Source: an uncultured Bacilli bacterium (GTDB lineage: Bacteria; Bacillota_I; Bacilli_A; RF39; UBA660). From it: DNA of 15,429 bases. Numbering within the stretch: position 1 is the stretch's first letter; each line of letters opens with the position of its first letter. The notes under the pieces were generated by a model, which was given only the letters and a program-made list of their open reading frames with translations, did no database searches and was not told the origin of the DNA. Shown here in pieces: positions 6,956 through 14,677 of this stretch. The position numbers and the translations under genes are program-made. The DNA lies in the NCBI GenBank assembly GCA_944358375.1, contig CALVQT010000016.1, positions 1 to 15,429 of the forward strand, read 5' to 3'.

Positions 6956-8893
6956 TTATATTTTCCTTTCAATGTCATCTAATTGTATTTTTTCAAATAA
7001 ATTTTTTTTATTAAATTTGAACAATTCAATTTCTGAATTTATTTTTTTCAATAATTTATTATTGTCTTTATATATATAATTAATTAAATCTGGAAAATGT
7101 TCAAATACGTTTAAATACCAATTTATTAATATTTGTCCCGCTTTTATATCCACTAAAATATTATAATCTATAAGTTTTTTACGTTCTTCTAAATTGTATT
7201 TATATATCATTTTTAAAGATTTAGCAAGTCTTACATTTATATATTTTACAAATGTATATATATTTTTTACTATATTTAACTTTTCTTTATTAGTTCTTTT
7301 TTGAAAATTATTTTTAGTAAGTGTTTCTCCATCATATAATTTTCCTACTATATGAGTATAATAATATTCTTTTCCTTCAAATAATGCATTAGATAATAAT
7401 ATTGAAAATTCATAGGGCTTTCCATTAGAATCATATAATTTTCTAAATATTGGAAAATCTTTTAATTTTTCTGGATTGTTTTTAAAATAATTATCGGTTG
7501 CTCTTTTTTCAAATATTCCTGTTATTTGCTCTTTATTACCATCAGTAATTTTATAATCAAAATCCATTAATATTTCATAATTTTCTTTTGATTTATTAGA
7601 TTTGTTAATTTCACTATTAACAGGAAGATATTTTTGTAAAAATTTAGTTAAATTTTTATATGCATAAATATTAGCATCTTTTTCACTAAGGCAATGATAA
7701 TAATTTTTATTTCCATATTTAGAAATTATTGAATCAAGTGAGTGTATATAATCCTCATAATTATCTTTATGCTCAATATAATCCCTATTTTGAACAGCGT
7801 GCCTTATCTCATGATACAATGTTTCTATGACCACTGGGCCGCTATAAACCATGCCACTAGTTATTGATTTAATTTTTTTATAATACTTTTCTATAAAAGA
7901 AGTACCAATCATGTGTTTTTTATTTAATAATACAAACCCTTTATTTTGTCCTCCAAGAACATGTTGATTTTCACTATTTTTAAACTTATCACAGTCAGTA
8001 AATAGAATTTCAACACCAGTTAATCCTTCTTCTACGCATTTACTATATCCTATATATTTCATCATAAAAATTAACTCATGATATGTAATCGCAGATTTAT
8101 TCATTAGTTTTTTCACTAAAAATTCATTATTAAAATTACTTTCACTAACTCTATTATAATTTAAATAATATCCTAAAAAAGTATATAAATAATTTAATTC
8201 TAATGTGGATGTATGTCCAATAGTAAGTCTATCATTTATAGATTTAGCCTTTTTAAATATTTCTTTAGCATTAGAAAGTATACTTTCAATATTTGGCATA
8301 TATTTTTTATATGAAATTAATTTTTCATAAGAAAGATTACTTAATGGCAAACAAAAAATCAACTTTGGATTTATTGACATCTCTCTATCAATTTCTTTTA
8401 AATATAAAATATCTAAATTATCTAAATGTTCATTATTATACATTTTTTTAACAACAGCATTATCCATTAAAATACAAAATGCTAAATCATTAATATCAAT
8501 ATCAAATGTTGGTGAAGACATAATAGCTACTCTAGTATTAAGAATACTTAATATATTATTTTTTTGTTTTAAAAAACTATATTCAGATGCTTGATCTAAT
8601 AATTCTTTATTATATATTTTAATTTTTTTATCATTTTTATAATATTTTTTATATATATTAAAAATTTGTAAAAGTATTTTTTTATGTTGCATAGATAACA
8701 TTTTATTTTCTAAATAACTATTTAAATATTTTACAAAATCATATTGATTTAAATGAACTACATCAACATATATCTTTCTAATAAAACTATAATTAGAAAT
8801 ATCTAATTTATTTTTTGTCTTAGTAGAAATATTATAATAATACATTGCCAAATCATATATTTCGTTTTTTATATATAACATTAAATTAGTCAT
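6956..8893 (-). CDS. unknown protein with HExxH zinc-peptidase-like motif (paralog A)
   Basis: A 645-residue paralog of the next HExxH gene downstream, with about 90 extra residues at the N-terminus that are helical and rich in Y, K and N. The core has ETLYHEIRHAVQNRDYIEHKDNY with HExxH at 361-365, then LSEKDANIYAYKNLTKFL, where E404 in the E-x-D-A pattern is the likely third zinc ligand. The shared block NAVVKKMY, LKEIDREM, CLPLSNLSY, LISYKKYMPNIE precedes the motif by roughly 150 residues. There is no signal peptide or membrane helix. The ATG at 8891-8893 follows AGAGGG at a five-base spacing; a TTG six codons upstream lies before that site and is rejected. A promoter at 8911-8939 and an upstream terminator make this the first gene of a three-gene unit. 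No known family is recognised; peptidase function is inferred only from the motif. Confidence 0.8.
   Translation of the reverse strand: MTNLMLYIKNEIYDLAMYYYNISTKTKNKLDISNYSFIRKIYVDVVHLNQYDFVKYLNSYLENKMLSMQHKKILLQIFNIYKKYYKNDKKIKIYNKELLDQASEYSFLKQKNNILSILNTRVAIMSSPTFDIDINDLAFCILMDNAVVKKMYNNEHLDNLDILYLKEIDREMSINPKLIFCLPLSNLSYEKLISYKKYMPNIESILSNAKEIFKKAKSINDRLTIGHTSTLELNYLYTFLGYYLNYNRVSESNFNNEFLVKKLMNKSAITYHELIFMMKYIGYSKCVEEGLTGVEILFTDCDKFKNSENQHVLGGQNKGFVLLNKKHMIGTSFIEKYYKKIKSITSGMVYSGPVVIETLYHEIRHAVQNRDYIEHKDNYEDYIHSLDSIISKYGNKNYYHCLSEKDANIYAYKNLTKFLQKYLPVNSEINKSNKSKENYEILMDFDYKITDGNKEQITGIFEKRATDNYFKNNPEKLKDFPIFRKLYDSNGKPYEFSILLSNALFEGKEYYYTHIVGKLYDGETLTKNNFQKRTNKEKLNIVKNIYTFVKYINVRLAKSLKMIYKYNLEERKKLIDYNILVDIKAGQILINWYLNVFEHFPDLINYIYKDNNKLLKKINSEIELFKFNKKNLFEKIQLDDIERKI
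8284..8321. repeat. 38-base identical stretch shared with 6466-6503
   Basis: Second copy of the identical block described at 6466-6503, within paralog A. It marks the best-conserved part of the family outside the HExxH region. Confidence 0.7.
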
Positions 8894-8910
8894 GTAATCC
8901 CTCTTAAGCA

Positions 8911-8939
8911 ATTATATCAAAAAAATAATAAATAATCAA
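8911..8939 (-). promoter_or_regulatory. promoter for the HExxH paralog unit
   Basis: TTGATT (8934-8939), a 17-base spacer and TATAAT (8911-8916) on the minus strand give a predicted start near 8904. That is just at the AGAGGG ribosome binding site, so the untranslated leader would be very short. It lies directly downstream of the cotE terminator, so the HExxH unit is transcribed separately from cotE. Confidence 0.55.
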
Positions 8940-8942
8940 AAT

Positions 8943-8969
8943 ATAAAAAAGCATGGTTAAAACCACACT
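8943..8969 (-). terminator. intrinsic terminator of cotE
   Basis: On the minus strand AGTGTGGTT pairs with AACCATGCT around a TT centre (8950-8969, including two G-U pairs), followed by a T-run at 8949-8943. It begins one base after the cotE stop codon. The other strand also has a T-rich tail, but no plus-strand gene ends here. Confidence 0.8.
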
Positions 8970-8970
8970 A

Positions 8971-9507
8971 TTATTTTTTATCATCTAAATAATTTACATT
9001 TACTTGTTTATCTATTTCCTTATTTACTGCATCTTCATCCACTATAATATCATAATCTTCTTCCATATTTGAAACAGCTATTTTTATTTTTGTATTACCT
9101 ACTATTTCAATACCAAGTTCTTTAGATATAGTATATTTAATATTATTATTTTCACTGCTTACATCAATACATGTAGGATTTTTAAGACTTCTAATTATCA
9201 CTTCTGTATCTTCATCATTAGAATTATCTTTTAATCTAACTTTAACTCTTTCCTCATAAAACATTTTATTACTAACAACATCAGTCTTTGAATTATTATC
9301 ATAACTATACCAAATATTTATATCATAACTACCAGTTATTTTAATATAATCTCCTTCTTTAACGCCTCTCAAATCATGATTTATAACCCAACAGCCCAAA
9401 ACTGTATCTACTATTTTATCTGTTTGTATTTCATATTCATTTTTAAAAGTTTTCTTTCCCTTGCCAATTATTGCCTTAGTAACTATTTCTTTATAATTAT
9501 TAAACAT
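8971..9507 (-). CDS. cotE: outer spore coat morphogenetic protein CotE
   Basis: A 178-residue protein close in length to Bacillus CotE (about 181). From memory of that protein, family features present here are FNNYKEIVTKAIIGKGKKTF at the start, DTVLGCWVINHDL near 35-46, and YDINIWYSYDNNSKTDVVSNK near 61-81. The late GIEIVGNTKIKIAV segment and the acidic end MEEDYDIIVDEDAV also match. In Bacillus, CotE forms a ring around the forespore in the mother cell and recruits the outer coat. The acidic C-terminal tail is shorter than in Bacillus. AGGGTGA lies just before the ATG. The gene is single, closed by a terminator, and divergent from the germinant-receptor operon. It is the strongest marker here for a Bacilli-type spore coat. 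Confidence 0.9.
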   Translation of the reverse strand: MFNNYKEIVTKAIIGKGKKTFKNEYEIQTDKIVDTVLGCWVINHDLRGVKEGDYIKITGSYDINIWYSYDNNSKTDVVSNKMFYEERVKVRLKDNSNDEDTEVIIRSLKNPTCIDVSSENNNIKYTISKELGIEIVGNTKIKIAVSNMEEDYDIIVDEDAVNKEIDKQVNVNYLDDKK

Positions 9508-9522
9508 AATATCACCCTAATA

Positions 9523-9532
9523 TAGAATATGC
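9523..9532 (-). promoter_or_regulatory. possible mother-cell sigma (K-type) -10 element for cotE
   Basis: The minus strand reads GCATATTCTA, matching the sigma-K -10 pattern GCATAnnnTA, about 16 bases upstream of the cotE start codon and just before its RBS. In Bacillus cotE is transcribed by sigma-E and sigma-K RNA polymerase. No convincing -35 was seen at the right distance, so this is tentative. Confidence 0.3.
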
Positions 9533-9563
9533 TACATAAATTCATTAGGAACATCTTATTAAA

Positions 9564-9593
9564 AGAATATCTTTTAAAATAACATACATAATA
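9564..9593 (+). promoter_or_regulatory. sigma-G/sigma-F type forespore promoter of the ger operon
   Basis: AGAATA (9564-9569), a 17-base spacer and CATAATA (9587-9593) match the forespore consensus TGAATA-17/18-CATACTA with one mismatch in each box. Germinant-receptor operons in Bacillus are sigma-G dependent, so the placement fits. The predicted start, six to eight bases downstream, coincides with the gerA ATG at 9599. Confidence 0.55.
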
Positions 9594-9598
9594 ATATT

Positions 9599-10984
9599 AT
9601 GATAGATGAATTATATAAAACTAAACAACATATGCCAGATCTTCAAATTAAGGAGATTTCTTTTGGTGTAAATAAAGTTTATATAATTAATATTCAAACA
9701 GTCTCATCATCTCAACTTACTAATCAATATATAATGGATTATTTTTCAAAAAGAAGCTTAATTAAAAAAAAACTTTTTTCATTAAAAAAAGATATCATTA
9801 ATTTTATACCATCTATTAGTTTTATAGAAATTAAAAAAAACGAATTATTTTATTATTTATTTAATGGATTTAGTGCATTAATTTACAAAAACGAAATTAT
9901 TTGTTTTGAAACAAAAGCAAATTTAGATAGAGGAGTAAATGAACCTACTAGTGAACCTACTATCAGAGGTCCAAAAGACTCATTTAATGAAAACTATAAT
10001 ACTAATTTAGGTTTAATTAGAAAAAGAATTAAAGATGAAAATTTATATTTTAATGAATTAATTTTAGGTGATAAAACCAAAACCAAAATATGCATTATGT
10101 ATATGAATAACATAGTGGATAAAGAACTACTTGAATACTCTATTAATAGTATTAAAAATATTAAAACTGATAAAGTATTAGATTCTTATTATATTAAAGA
10201 ACTAATAAAAAAAGAAAATCCTTCATTATTTCCAACAATAAAATCAACAGAAAAACCTGATATAATAGCCAAATCATTAAGTGAAGGAAAAATATGTGTG
10301 GTTTGTGAAAATTCAAATAGTGTTTTGATCATTCCAACTTTCTTTATTGATTTTTTTTATAATGATGAAGATAACTATAATAAAAAAATATATGTTTGGT
10401 TTGTTAAAATACTTAGAATATTAGTATTATTTATAACAATTTTTGCACCAGCCATATATTTGTCATTAATTACATATGATCAGCAAATGCTACCAATCGA
10501 TTTATTAATAGAATTTTCAATACAAAGAAATGGTGTTCCATTTCCAGTTATAATAGAAGCATTATTATTAATGTTAACTTTTGAAATATTATATGAAGCA
10601 GATGCTTTAACTCCTACTTCAAGAGGAACTTCTCTTTCAATATTAGGAGCATTAGTTTTAGGTGATGCTGCTGTTGTTGCTGGTGTAGTTTCACCTATTA
10701 TGGTCATAATTGTTGCTATTACTGCTATAAGTTCTATATTTTTTATATATCAAAATTTTCAATCCTTTATAAGAGCATATAGATATACTTTAATGGTGTT
10801 AGCTTCAATATTTGGTATTGTTGGTATATTATTTGGGTTTATGTTTTTAATAACAGATTTATGTAGTATTAAATCATTTGGTAAACCATTCTTATTACCT
10901 ATAAGTCCGGTATTAAACGAAAGCAAAAAACAATTATTAAAAAAAGGATTACTAGTACAAAATACAAATAAAGGTGATTTATGA
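9599..10984 (+). CDS. gerAA: germinant receptor A subunit (GerA family)
   Basis: A 461-residue member of the GerAA/GerKA family, the large subunit of the inner-membrane receptor that senses nutrients and triggers spore germination. The soluble N-terminal half (1-260) contains the family segment EPTSEPTIRGPKDSFNENYN followed by NLGLIRKRIKD (about 115-145). The membrane domain begins near 266 and carries MLPIDLLIEF, RNGVPFPVIIEALLLMLTFEILYEA and GALVLGDAAVVAGVVSPIMV (about 298-369), all family hallmarks; a last membrane segment lies around 397-420. Length is somewhat below the usual 480-500. No RBS precedes the ATG at 9599-9601, nor the next ATG 11 codons on; with the promoter just upstream the mRNA may be leaderless. 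It overlaps the C-subunit gene by ATGA. Confidence 0.92.
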   Translation: MIDELYKTKQHMPDLQIKEISFGVNKVYIINIQTVSSSQLTNQYIMDYFSKRSLIKKKLFSLKKDIINFIPSISFIEIKKNELFYYLFNGFSALIYKNEIICFETKANLDRGVNEPTSEPTIRGPKDSFNENYNTNLGLIRKRIKDENLYFNELILGDKTKTKICIMYMNNIVDKELLEYSINSIKNIKTDKVLDSYYIKELIKKENPSLFPTIKSTEKPDIIAKSLSEGKICVVCENSNSVLIIPTFFIDFFYNDEDNYNKKIYVWFVKILRILVLFITIFAPAIYLSLITYDQQMLPIDLLIEFSIQRNGVPFPVIIEALLLMLTFEILYEADALTPTSRGTSLSILGALVLGDAAVVAGVVSPIMVIIVAITAISSIFFIYQNFQSFIRAYRYTLMVLASIFGIVGILFGFMFLITDLCSIKSFGKPFLLPISPVLNESKKQLLKKGLLVQNTNKGDL

Positions 10985-12042
10985 AAAAAATTTTATTGAT
11001 ATTATGTTTATTAATGTGTAGTGGATGCGCTGATTATGTAGAAATAAACAATTTAGTTATTATTCCAGGAATGATATTAGATTATAAAGACAATGAATTT
11101 GAAATAACAACAGAATTAATATTGAATGATACATCTTCTTCAAAAAAAGTAATAACTACTAAATGCAAAATGATTAATGAATGCTTATCAGATATATCTA
11201 ACTATGCTAATAAGAATATTCTTTTATCACAATTAAAAGTATTAATTATTACTAAAAATATAATTACTAATAATATAGACTTTTATGATTATTTTTTAAG
11301 AAATTCTAAATCAAAAATGAATTTTAATATTTTTATTATTGATGAGAAATTAACAAAAGATTTATTTAATATTAAAACAAATTCTAATAGTGTATCTCTA
11401 TATATAGAAAAATTAAACAATTCTAATCAAAATATAATTTCATCTTCTGAAGCTTTATCTTTTATAGATCTTGTATATAAAAATTTAGAACCAAATTTAG
11501 AACCTATATTTCCAAGTTTAACAATAAAAGAAAATAATAATGAAAAAAATATATATTTAGAACATTTAGTTTTTTATAATAGCGAAAAAGAAATTACATT
11601 AAATGAAAAACAATCTATAAATTACAATATATTAAGTAATAATATTAACAAAACTTATTTTGATATAAAATGTAATGATAATTTATTTTCAATAACTATT
11701 GATAAAATTAAGACAACTAAAAATTGGAAAAATAATACAATGAATTTTAATATTAAAGTTAATGCTGATGTTGATAATTATATGTGTGATTATGATTTAG
11801 ATGATAAAGATACTATTAAGAAATTAAATTCTATTGTTGAAAAAGAAATTAAGAAAAATTTAGTTGAAGTTATTAATATTTCTAAAGAAAATAATTATGA
11901 TTTTTTAGGAATAGGAAATTATATTTATAAACATGATAATAAATATTACAAAAATAATAAAGATAAATGGAATTTAAAAAATATTAAAACTAATGTTAAT
12001 ATAGATGTTTCAATTAGTTCAATAGGAGAAAAAAGAATATGA
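10981..12042 (+). CDS. gerAC: germinant receptor C subunit, Ger(x)C family lipoprotein
   Basis: A 353-residue lipoprotein subunit of the germinant receptor, expected on the outer face of the spore inner membrane. The first 15 residues form a lipoprotein signal ending CSG before C16, the lipidated cysteine; Cys at -3 is unusual, where leucine is typical. The mature start (CADYVEINNLVIIPGMILDY) follows the family pattern GCxDxxEIxxLxxV. The rest is divergent and N/K-rich, as usual for this subunit, but length and operon position fit. GGTGA lies before the ATG, and start and stop codons overlap with both neighbours (ATGA), implying coupled translation and fixed subunit ratios. The order A-C-B occurs in many clostridial receptors; Bacillus gerA is A-B-C. 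Confidence 0.85.
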   Translation: MKKILLILCLLMCSGCADYVEINNLVIIPGMILDYKDNEFEITTELILNDTSSSKKVITTKCKMINECLSDISNYANKNILLSQLKVLIITKNIITNNIDFYDYFLRNSKSKMNFNIFIIDEKLTKDLFNIKTNSNSVSLYIEKLNNSNQNIISSSEALSFIDLVYKNLEPNLEPIFPSLTIKENNNEKNIYLEHLVFYNSEKEITLNEKQSINYNILSNNINKTYFDIKCNDNLFSITIDKIKTTKNWKNNTMNFNIKVNADVDNYMCDYDLDDKDTIKKLNSIVEKEIKKNLVEVINISKENNYDFLGIGNYIYKHDNKYYKNNKDKWNLKNIKTNVNIDVSISSIGEKRI

Positions 12043-13139
12043 ATAAAGAAAAAATAAATAGTATATCTTTATGTAGTATGATTATTCCACTATGTTGTTC
12101 TACCTTTTATGGGATATTTAGCTCATTTGTCCTTGATACTGCAAAAACTGATACGTTTATATCTATGATATTGGGTTATATAATAAGTATTATTATATCA
12201 ACTATCATTTTAAAATTATTTTCTTTTAGAACAAAAGAATGCATACAGGAAAAAGTGATTTTTGCATTTGGTAAAATATCACCGATTATTAATACACTTA
12301 TTATATTATTATCAATGGTAATATACATATTCATATCATATAGATTAGTATCTTTTTTATCAAGTCAATATTTAATTAGGACAAATAAAAATTTAATCTA
12401 TGCTCTTACATTATTTATTACTTATAATACGGCTAAAAGAGGAATAGAAGTAACTACCAGGGTAAGTACAATTAGCGTATACATATCACTATTTTTATAT
12501 TTATTTGTTTTATTTGGATTATTTAAAGAAATTAATTTTGAAAATTTTTTGCCAATAATTACATCAAATAAAAAAGATATATTAATATCATCACTAATAT
12601 TTTCTATTTATTTTACTGTACCTATATTCTATATAAATATAGTTAAAAAAAATGATTTAGTAGATTCTAAAAAATTCAATAAATATTTTTATATAACTCA
12701 CATGTTTACTTTTTTACTAGTATTTTTTGCTATTATGTTGACACTTGGTGTATATGGAATTAATTTATCAAAAATATTTGATTATCCAATATATACTGTA
12801 TTATATAAGATAAGAATATCAACATTCATTGATTCTGTGGAAAACATTCTTGTTATATTTTGGTTACTTTGCAGCATTAATGCATCTAATATAATACTAT
12901 TATTTATATTTAATAGTATAAATAAATCTTTTAATTTTAAAGATAAAACAAAAGGAATATTAAAATATATATCCCTTATAATAATATTTATTATTCCTAC
13001 TTTTTTATATCAAAATAATAATTATTTAGAGTCTTTTGATTATATAGTAATTCCGTTTTTAATAGCAGCCACTTTAATATTAATTTCTTTTATAACATTT
13101 ATTATATTAATAATTAAAAAATATATAAAAAGCTATTAA
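12039..13139 (+). CDS. gerAB: germinant receptor B subunit (GerB family permease)
   Basis: A 366-residue, almost wholly hydrophobic protein with about ten membrane helices, the usual size of GerAB/GerKB. This subunit belongs to the APC-type transporter superfamily and is thought to hold the germinant-binding site in the inner membrane. Typical signs are the start ISLCSMIIPLCCSTFYGIF, the RTNKNLIYALTLFITYNTAKRGIEVTTR loop near 113-140, and the helices ending near 360. AGGAG lies ten bases before the ATG, which overlaps the C-subunit stop. Its own stop overlaps the convergent 167-residue gene by four bases with no terminator between them. Confidence 0.88.
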   Translation: MNKEKINSISLCSMIIPLCCSTFYGIFSSFVLDTAKTDTFISMILGYIISIIISTIILKLFSFRTKECIQEKVIFAFGKISPIINTLIILLSMVIYIFISYRLVSFLSSQYLIRTNKNLIYALTLFITYNTAKRGIEVTTRVSTISVYISLFLYLFVLFGLFKEINFENFLPIITSNKKDILISSLIFSIYFTVPIFYINIVKKNDLVDSKKFNKYFYITHMFTFLLVFFAIMLTLGVYGINLSKIFDYPIYTVLYKIRISTFIDSVENILVIFWLLCSINASNIILLFIFNSINKSFNFKDKTKGILKYISLIIIFIIPTFLYQNNNYLESFDYIVIPFLIAATLILISFITFIILIIKKYIKSY

Positions 13140-13639
13140 CATTGTATTCTTTGAAAACCACGATCAATCATACTCTTATAATAATCATATAGATAAGTTT
13201 CATCAAATAACGGTAATTTATCTACACAATAAATACCAGTTACACTAGAATAAGACTTTCTTTTGATATGATCATTCATTATAATAAAATGCTCAATTAT
13301 TGAATAATCTCTATCTTCATCATCTAAATATTCATCAAGTCTATATAAATTTGCTTTAACAAAATAATTATTTTCCTTTCTTACTATAACCCCATCTATT
13401 AATCTACTTTCATTTTCATTACTAATAATACCATTAAACTTAATTCCCATACCATATTTACCAAATCTCATAGTATTAATTCTATATTCTCTATTAGCAT
13501 TTTCATTTAATGATACATCACTATCATTTATTTCTTTCATATGTAATATTAAATTCATACATAAGTCTCTCGTATCGCTATTCATATAATTATAAGTTAT
13601 ATATTGTTCTAATAATATTTCATCTTCATAATCTAACAT
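13136..13639 (-). CDS. hypothetical protein, 167 residues, soluble and acidic
   Basis: I do not recognise this family. The protein begins MLDYEDEILLEQYITYNYMN and contains a likely helical N-terminal third. A mixed beta-type middle follows (RINTMRFGKYGMGIKFNGII, then RLIDGVIVRKENNYFVKANLYR), then an acidic patch LDEYLDDEDRDYS, and the chain ends RGFQRIQC with a terminal cysteine. No signal peptide or membrane helix is seen, so it is probably cytoplasmic. AAAGGA lies eight bases before the ATG. It is transcribed toward gerB, with the two stop codons overlapping through TTAA. A strong promoter about 260 bases upstream and a structured leader suggest expression in growing cells under some RNA-level control. 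Its side-by-side position with ger genes could mean a spore role, but the vegetative-type promoter argues against that. Confidence 0.7.
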   Translation of the reverse strand: MLDYEDEILLEQYITYNYMNSDTRDLCMNLILHMKEINDSDVSLNENANREYRINTMRFGKYGMGIKFNGIISNENESRLIDGVIVRKENNYFVKANLYRLDEYLDDEDRDYSIIEHFIIMNDHIKRKSYSSVTGIYCVDKLPLFDETYLYDYYKSMIDRGFQRIQC

Positions 13640-13906
13640 AATATGTTTCCTTTCAAATATATTTCATATAATAATTTAAAATTAATTATTATTTTATTAA
13701 TGTTCATTTTTTACTTTTCTTACACTAGAAACCACATAGAAATATAAATCTCTATCCAATATATAATCCTTTATAGACTATTATCACATAATATTTATAT
13801 TTTAATCATGTGCATAATTAAATTCACTAAATGTCATACTTTTTCCTAAAAAACTAAATATTAAACAATAAATTTGTTTAACAGTCCAACATTTAAATTG
13901 GTGTAT
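13640..13906 (-). promoter_or_regulatory. long 5' leader with hairpins, upstream of the 167-residue gene
   Basis: The predicted transcript starts near 13900. Read on the minus strand it holds a first stem CCAA/TTGG (13886-13901) and a perfect eight-pair stem TTAAACAA/TTGTTTAA with loop ATTTA (13861-13881). Next is a U-run not directly abutting that stem, then a ten-pair stem with one bulged G (arms 13808-13818 and 13780-13789), then about 130 AT-rich bases before the RBS. I could not match it to a known riboswitch class. The organisation resembles a regulatory leader; function is inference. Confidence 0.4.
13802..13837 (-). CDS. possible 11-residue leader peptide
   Basis: ATG at 13835-13837, preceded by AGGA at a six-base spacing, opens the frame MTFSEFNYAHD and stops with TAA at 13802-13804. 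Its last codons form the 5' arm of the bulged hairpin at 13780-13818, so ribosomes translating it would melt that structure. This is the geometry of translational attenuation, but so short an ORF may be chance. Confidence 0.3.
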   Translation of the reverse strand: MTFSEFNYAHD

Positions 13907-13935
13907 ATGGTATCACAAAAATATTAATTTGTCAA
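13907..13935 (-). promoter_or_regulatory. near-consensus extended -10 promoter for the 167-residue gene
   Basis: On the minus strand a perfect TTGACA (13930-13935) is followed after 17 bases by TACCAT (13907-13912). A TGn extension (TGA at 13913-13915) directly precedes the -10. Perfect -35 boxes are far rarer than TATAAT in such AT-rich DNA, so this is the most convincing vegetative promoter in the window. Predicted start near 13900. Confidence 0.65.
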
Positions 13936-13980
13936 ATTTATACTAAAAAATTATATAATAATTTTAGATTTTATTTAATG

Positions 13981-14005
13981 TAAAAAATAATAATGTTAAT
14001 TATTA
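13981..14005 (-). terminator. AT-rich hairpin with T-run after the carboxypeptidase remnant
   Basis: On the minus strand TAATAAT pairs with ATTATTA around TAAC (13988-14005), followed by six T (13987-13982). It lies about 40 bases beyond the stop of the truncated gene and just upstream of the next promoter. The all-AT stem makes it a weak but well-placed terminator. Confidence 0.5.
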
Positions 14006-14044
14006 CTTTTACATGAAAATTCCTTTAATAAATTTCATATTAAC

Positions 14045-14587
14045 TCAAGAATTAAATAATTTTATTCCACTAATCATATCTTTAAAATTAAAATATATTA
14101 TATTAAATATATTAGCTTTTTTAATATCATCTTTTACAATCAAATCATATGTATATTTTTCACCATCATAAGTTAATGTTAATTTTCCAATTATTGAATT
14201 TTTACTAATTGGAGCTTTTAAATCATATAATTCTTTATCTATTTTATATTTAACATCTCTAGAACCTTTCTTAGATATAATATTTACATCTTCATTTAAA
14301 TAATAATTTACTTCTCTATTTTTTGCATTATTAATAATTATTTTATCTTTATATGTATTTTTATCTAATATATTATCTATTCCATATTGACTAAACCCAT
14401 ATTCCATCATAGAGATAGTGTCATTTTCTCTATTTTCTTTAGATTCTTCTTTCATAACAATACTTAAAAGTCTCATATTATTTTTTTTCATGGTTGCTGT
14501 TAAACAGTATTTAGCATTATCAGTATATCCTGTTTTAAGACCATCTATTCCCTTATAAAATCTTACCAATTTAATTGTATTTAAGTT
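14045..14587 (-). pseudogene. 5'-truncated D-Ala-D-Ala carboxypeptidase (S11) remnant
   Basis: The readable frame begins just after an in-frame TAA (14588-14590) with NLNTIKLVRFYKGIDGLKTGYT, a typical S11 stretch containing the KTG motif, and continues DNAKYCLTATMKKNNMRLLSIVM. A C-terminal beta domain and a final anchor-like helix ending SGIKLFNS follow. The whole N-terminal half, with signal peptide, SxxK and SxN, is missing: only 88 bases separate this frame from the upstream sigma-factor gene. A TTG at 14567-14569 could serve as a start but has no RBS. The protein cannot be an active carboxypeptidase. The frame has no other stops or frameshifts, so the truncation looks recent or the piece is under some selection. 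The full-length paralog at 969-1979 has KIG instead of KTG, so the two are not simple copies. Confidence 0.8.
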
Positions 14588-14677
14588 TTACAATAAAAAT
14601 ATCTCAAATATCAATCTTCAGGTACTTTTATTATAACATTTAAGTACAATTTATGATAGATATTCTGATTATATTTT

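Noticed and set aside
10480..10707. Antisense open frame of 75 codons inside gerA.
   Set aside because: It lies opposite the conserved GerA membrane domain and is a compositional shadow of that gene; no RBS or promoter supports it.
13715..13745. Minus-strand GGTTTCTAG resembling the purine-riboswitch core GUUUCUACC.
   Set aside because: The flanking P1-P3 stems and the AUAUGG and CUGACU elements are missing, so the match is a short coincidence.
14582..14677. Searched for the missing SxxK half of the second carboxypeptidase as a frameshifted piece upstream.
   Set aside because: Only 88 bases separate the remnant from the sigma gene, and no frame there reads like S11 sequence; the part is deleted, not frameshifted.
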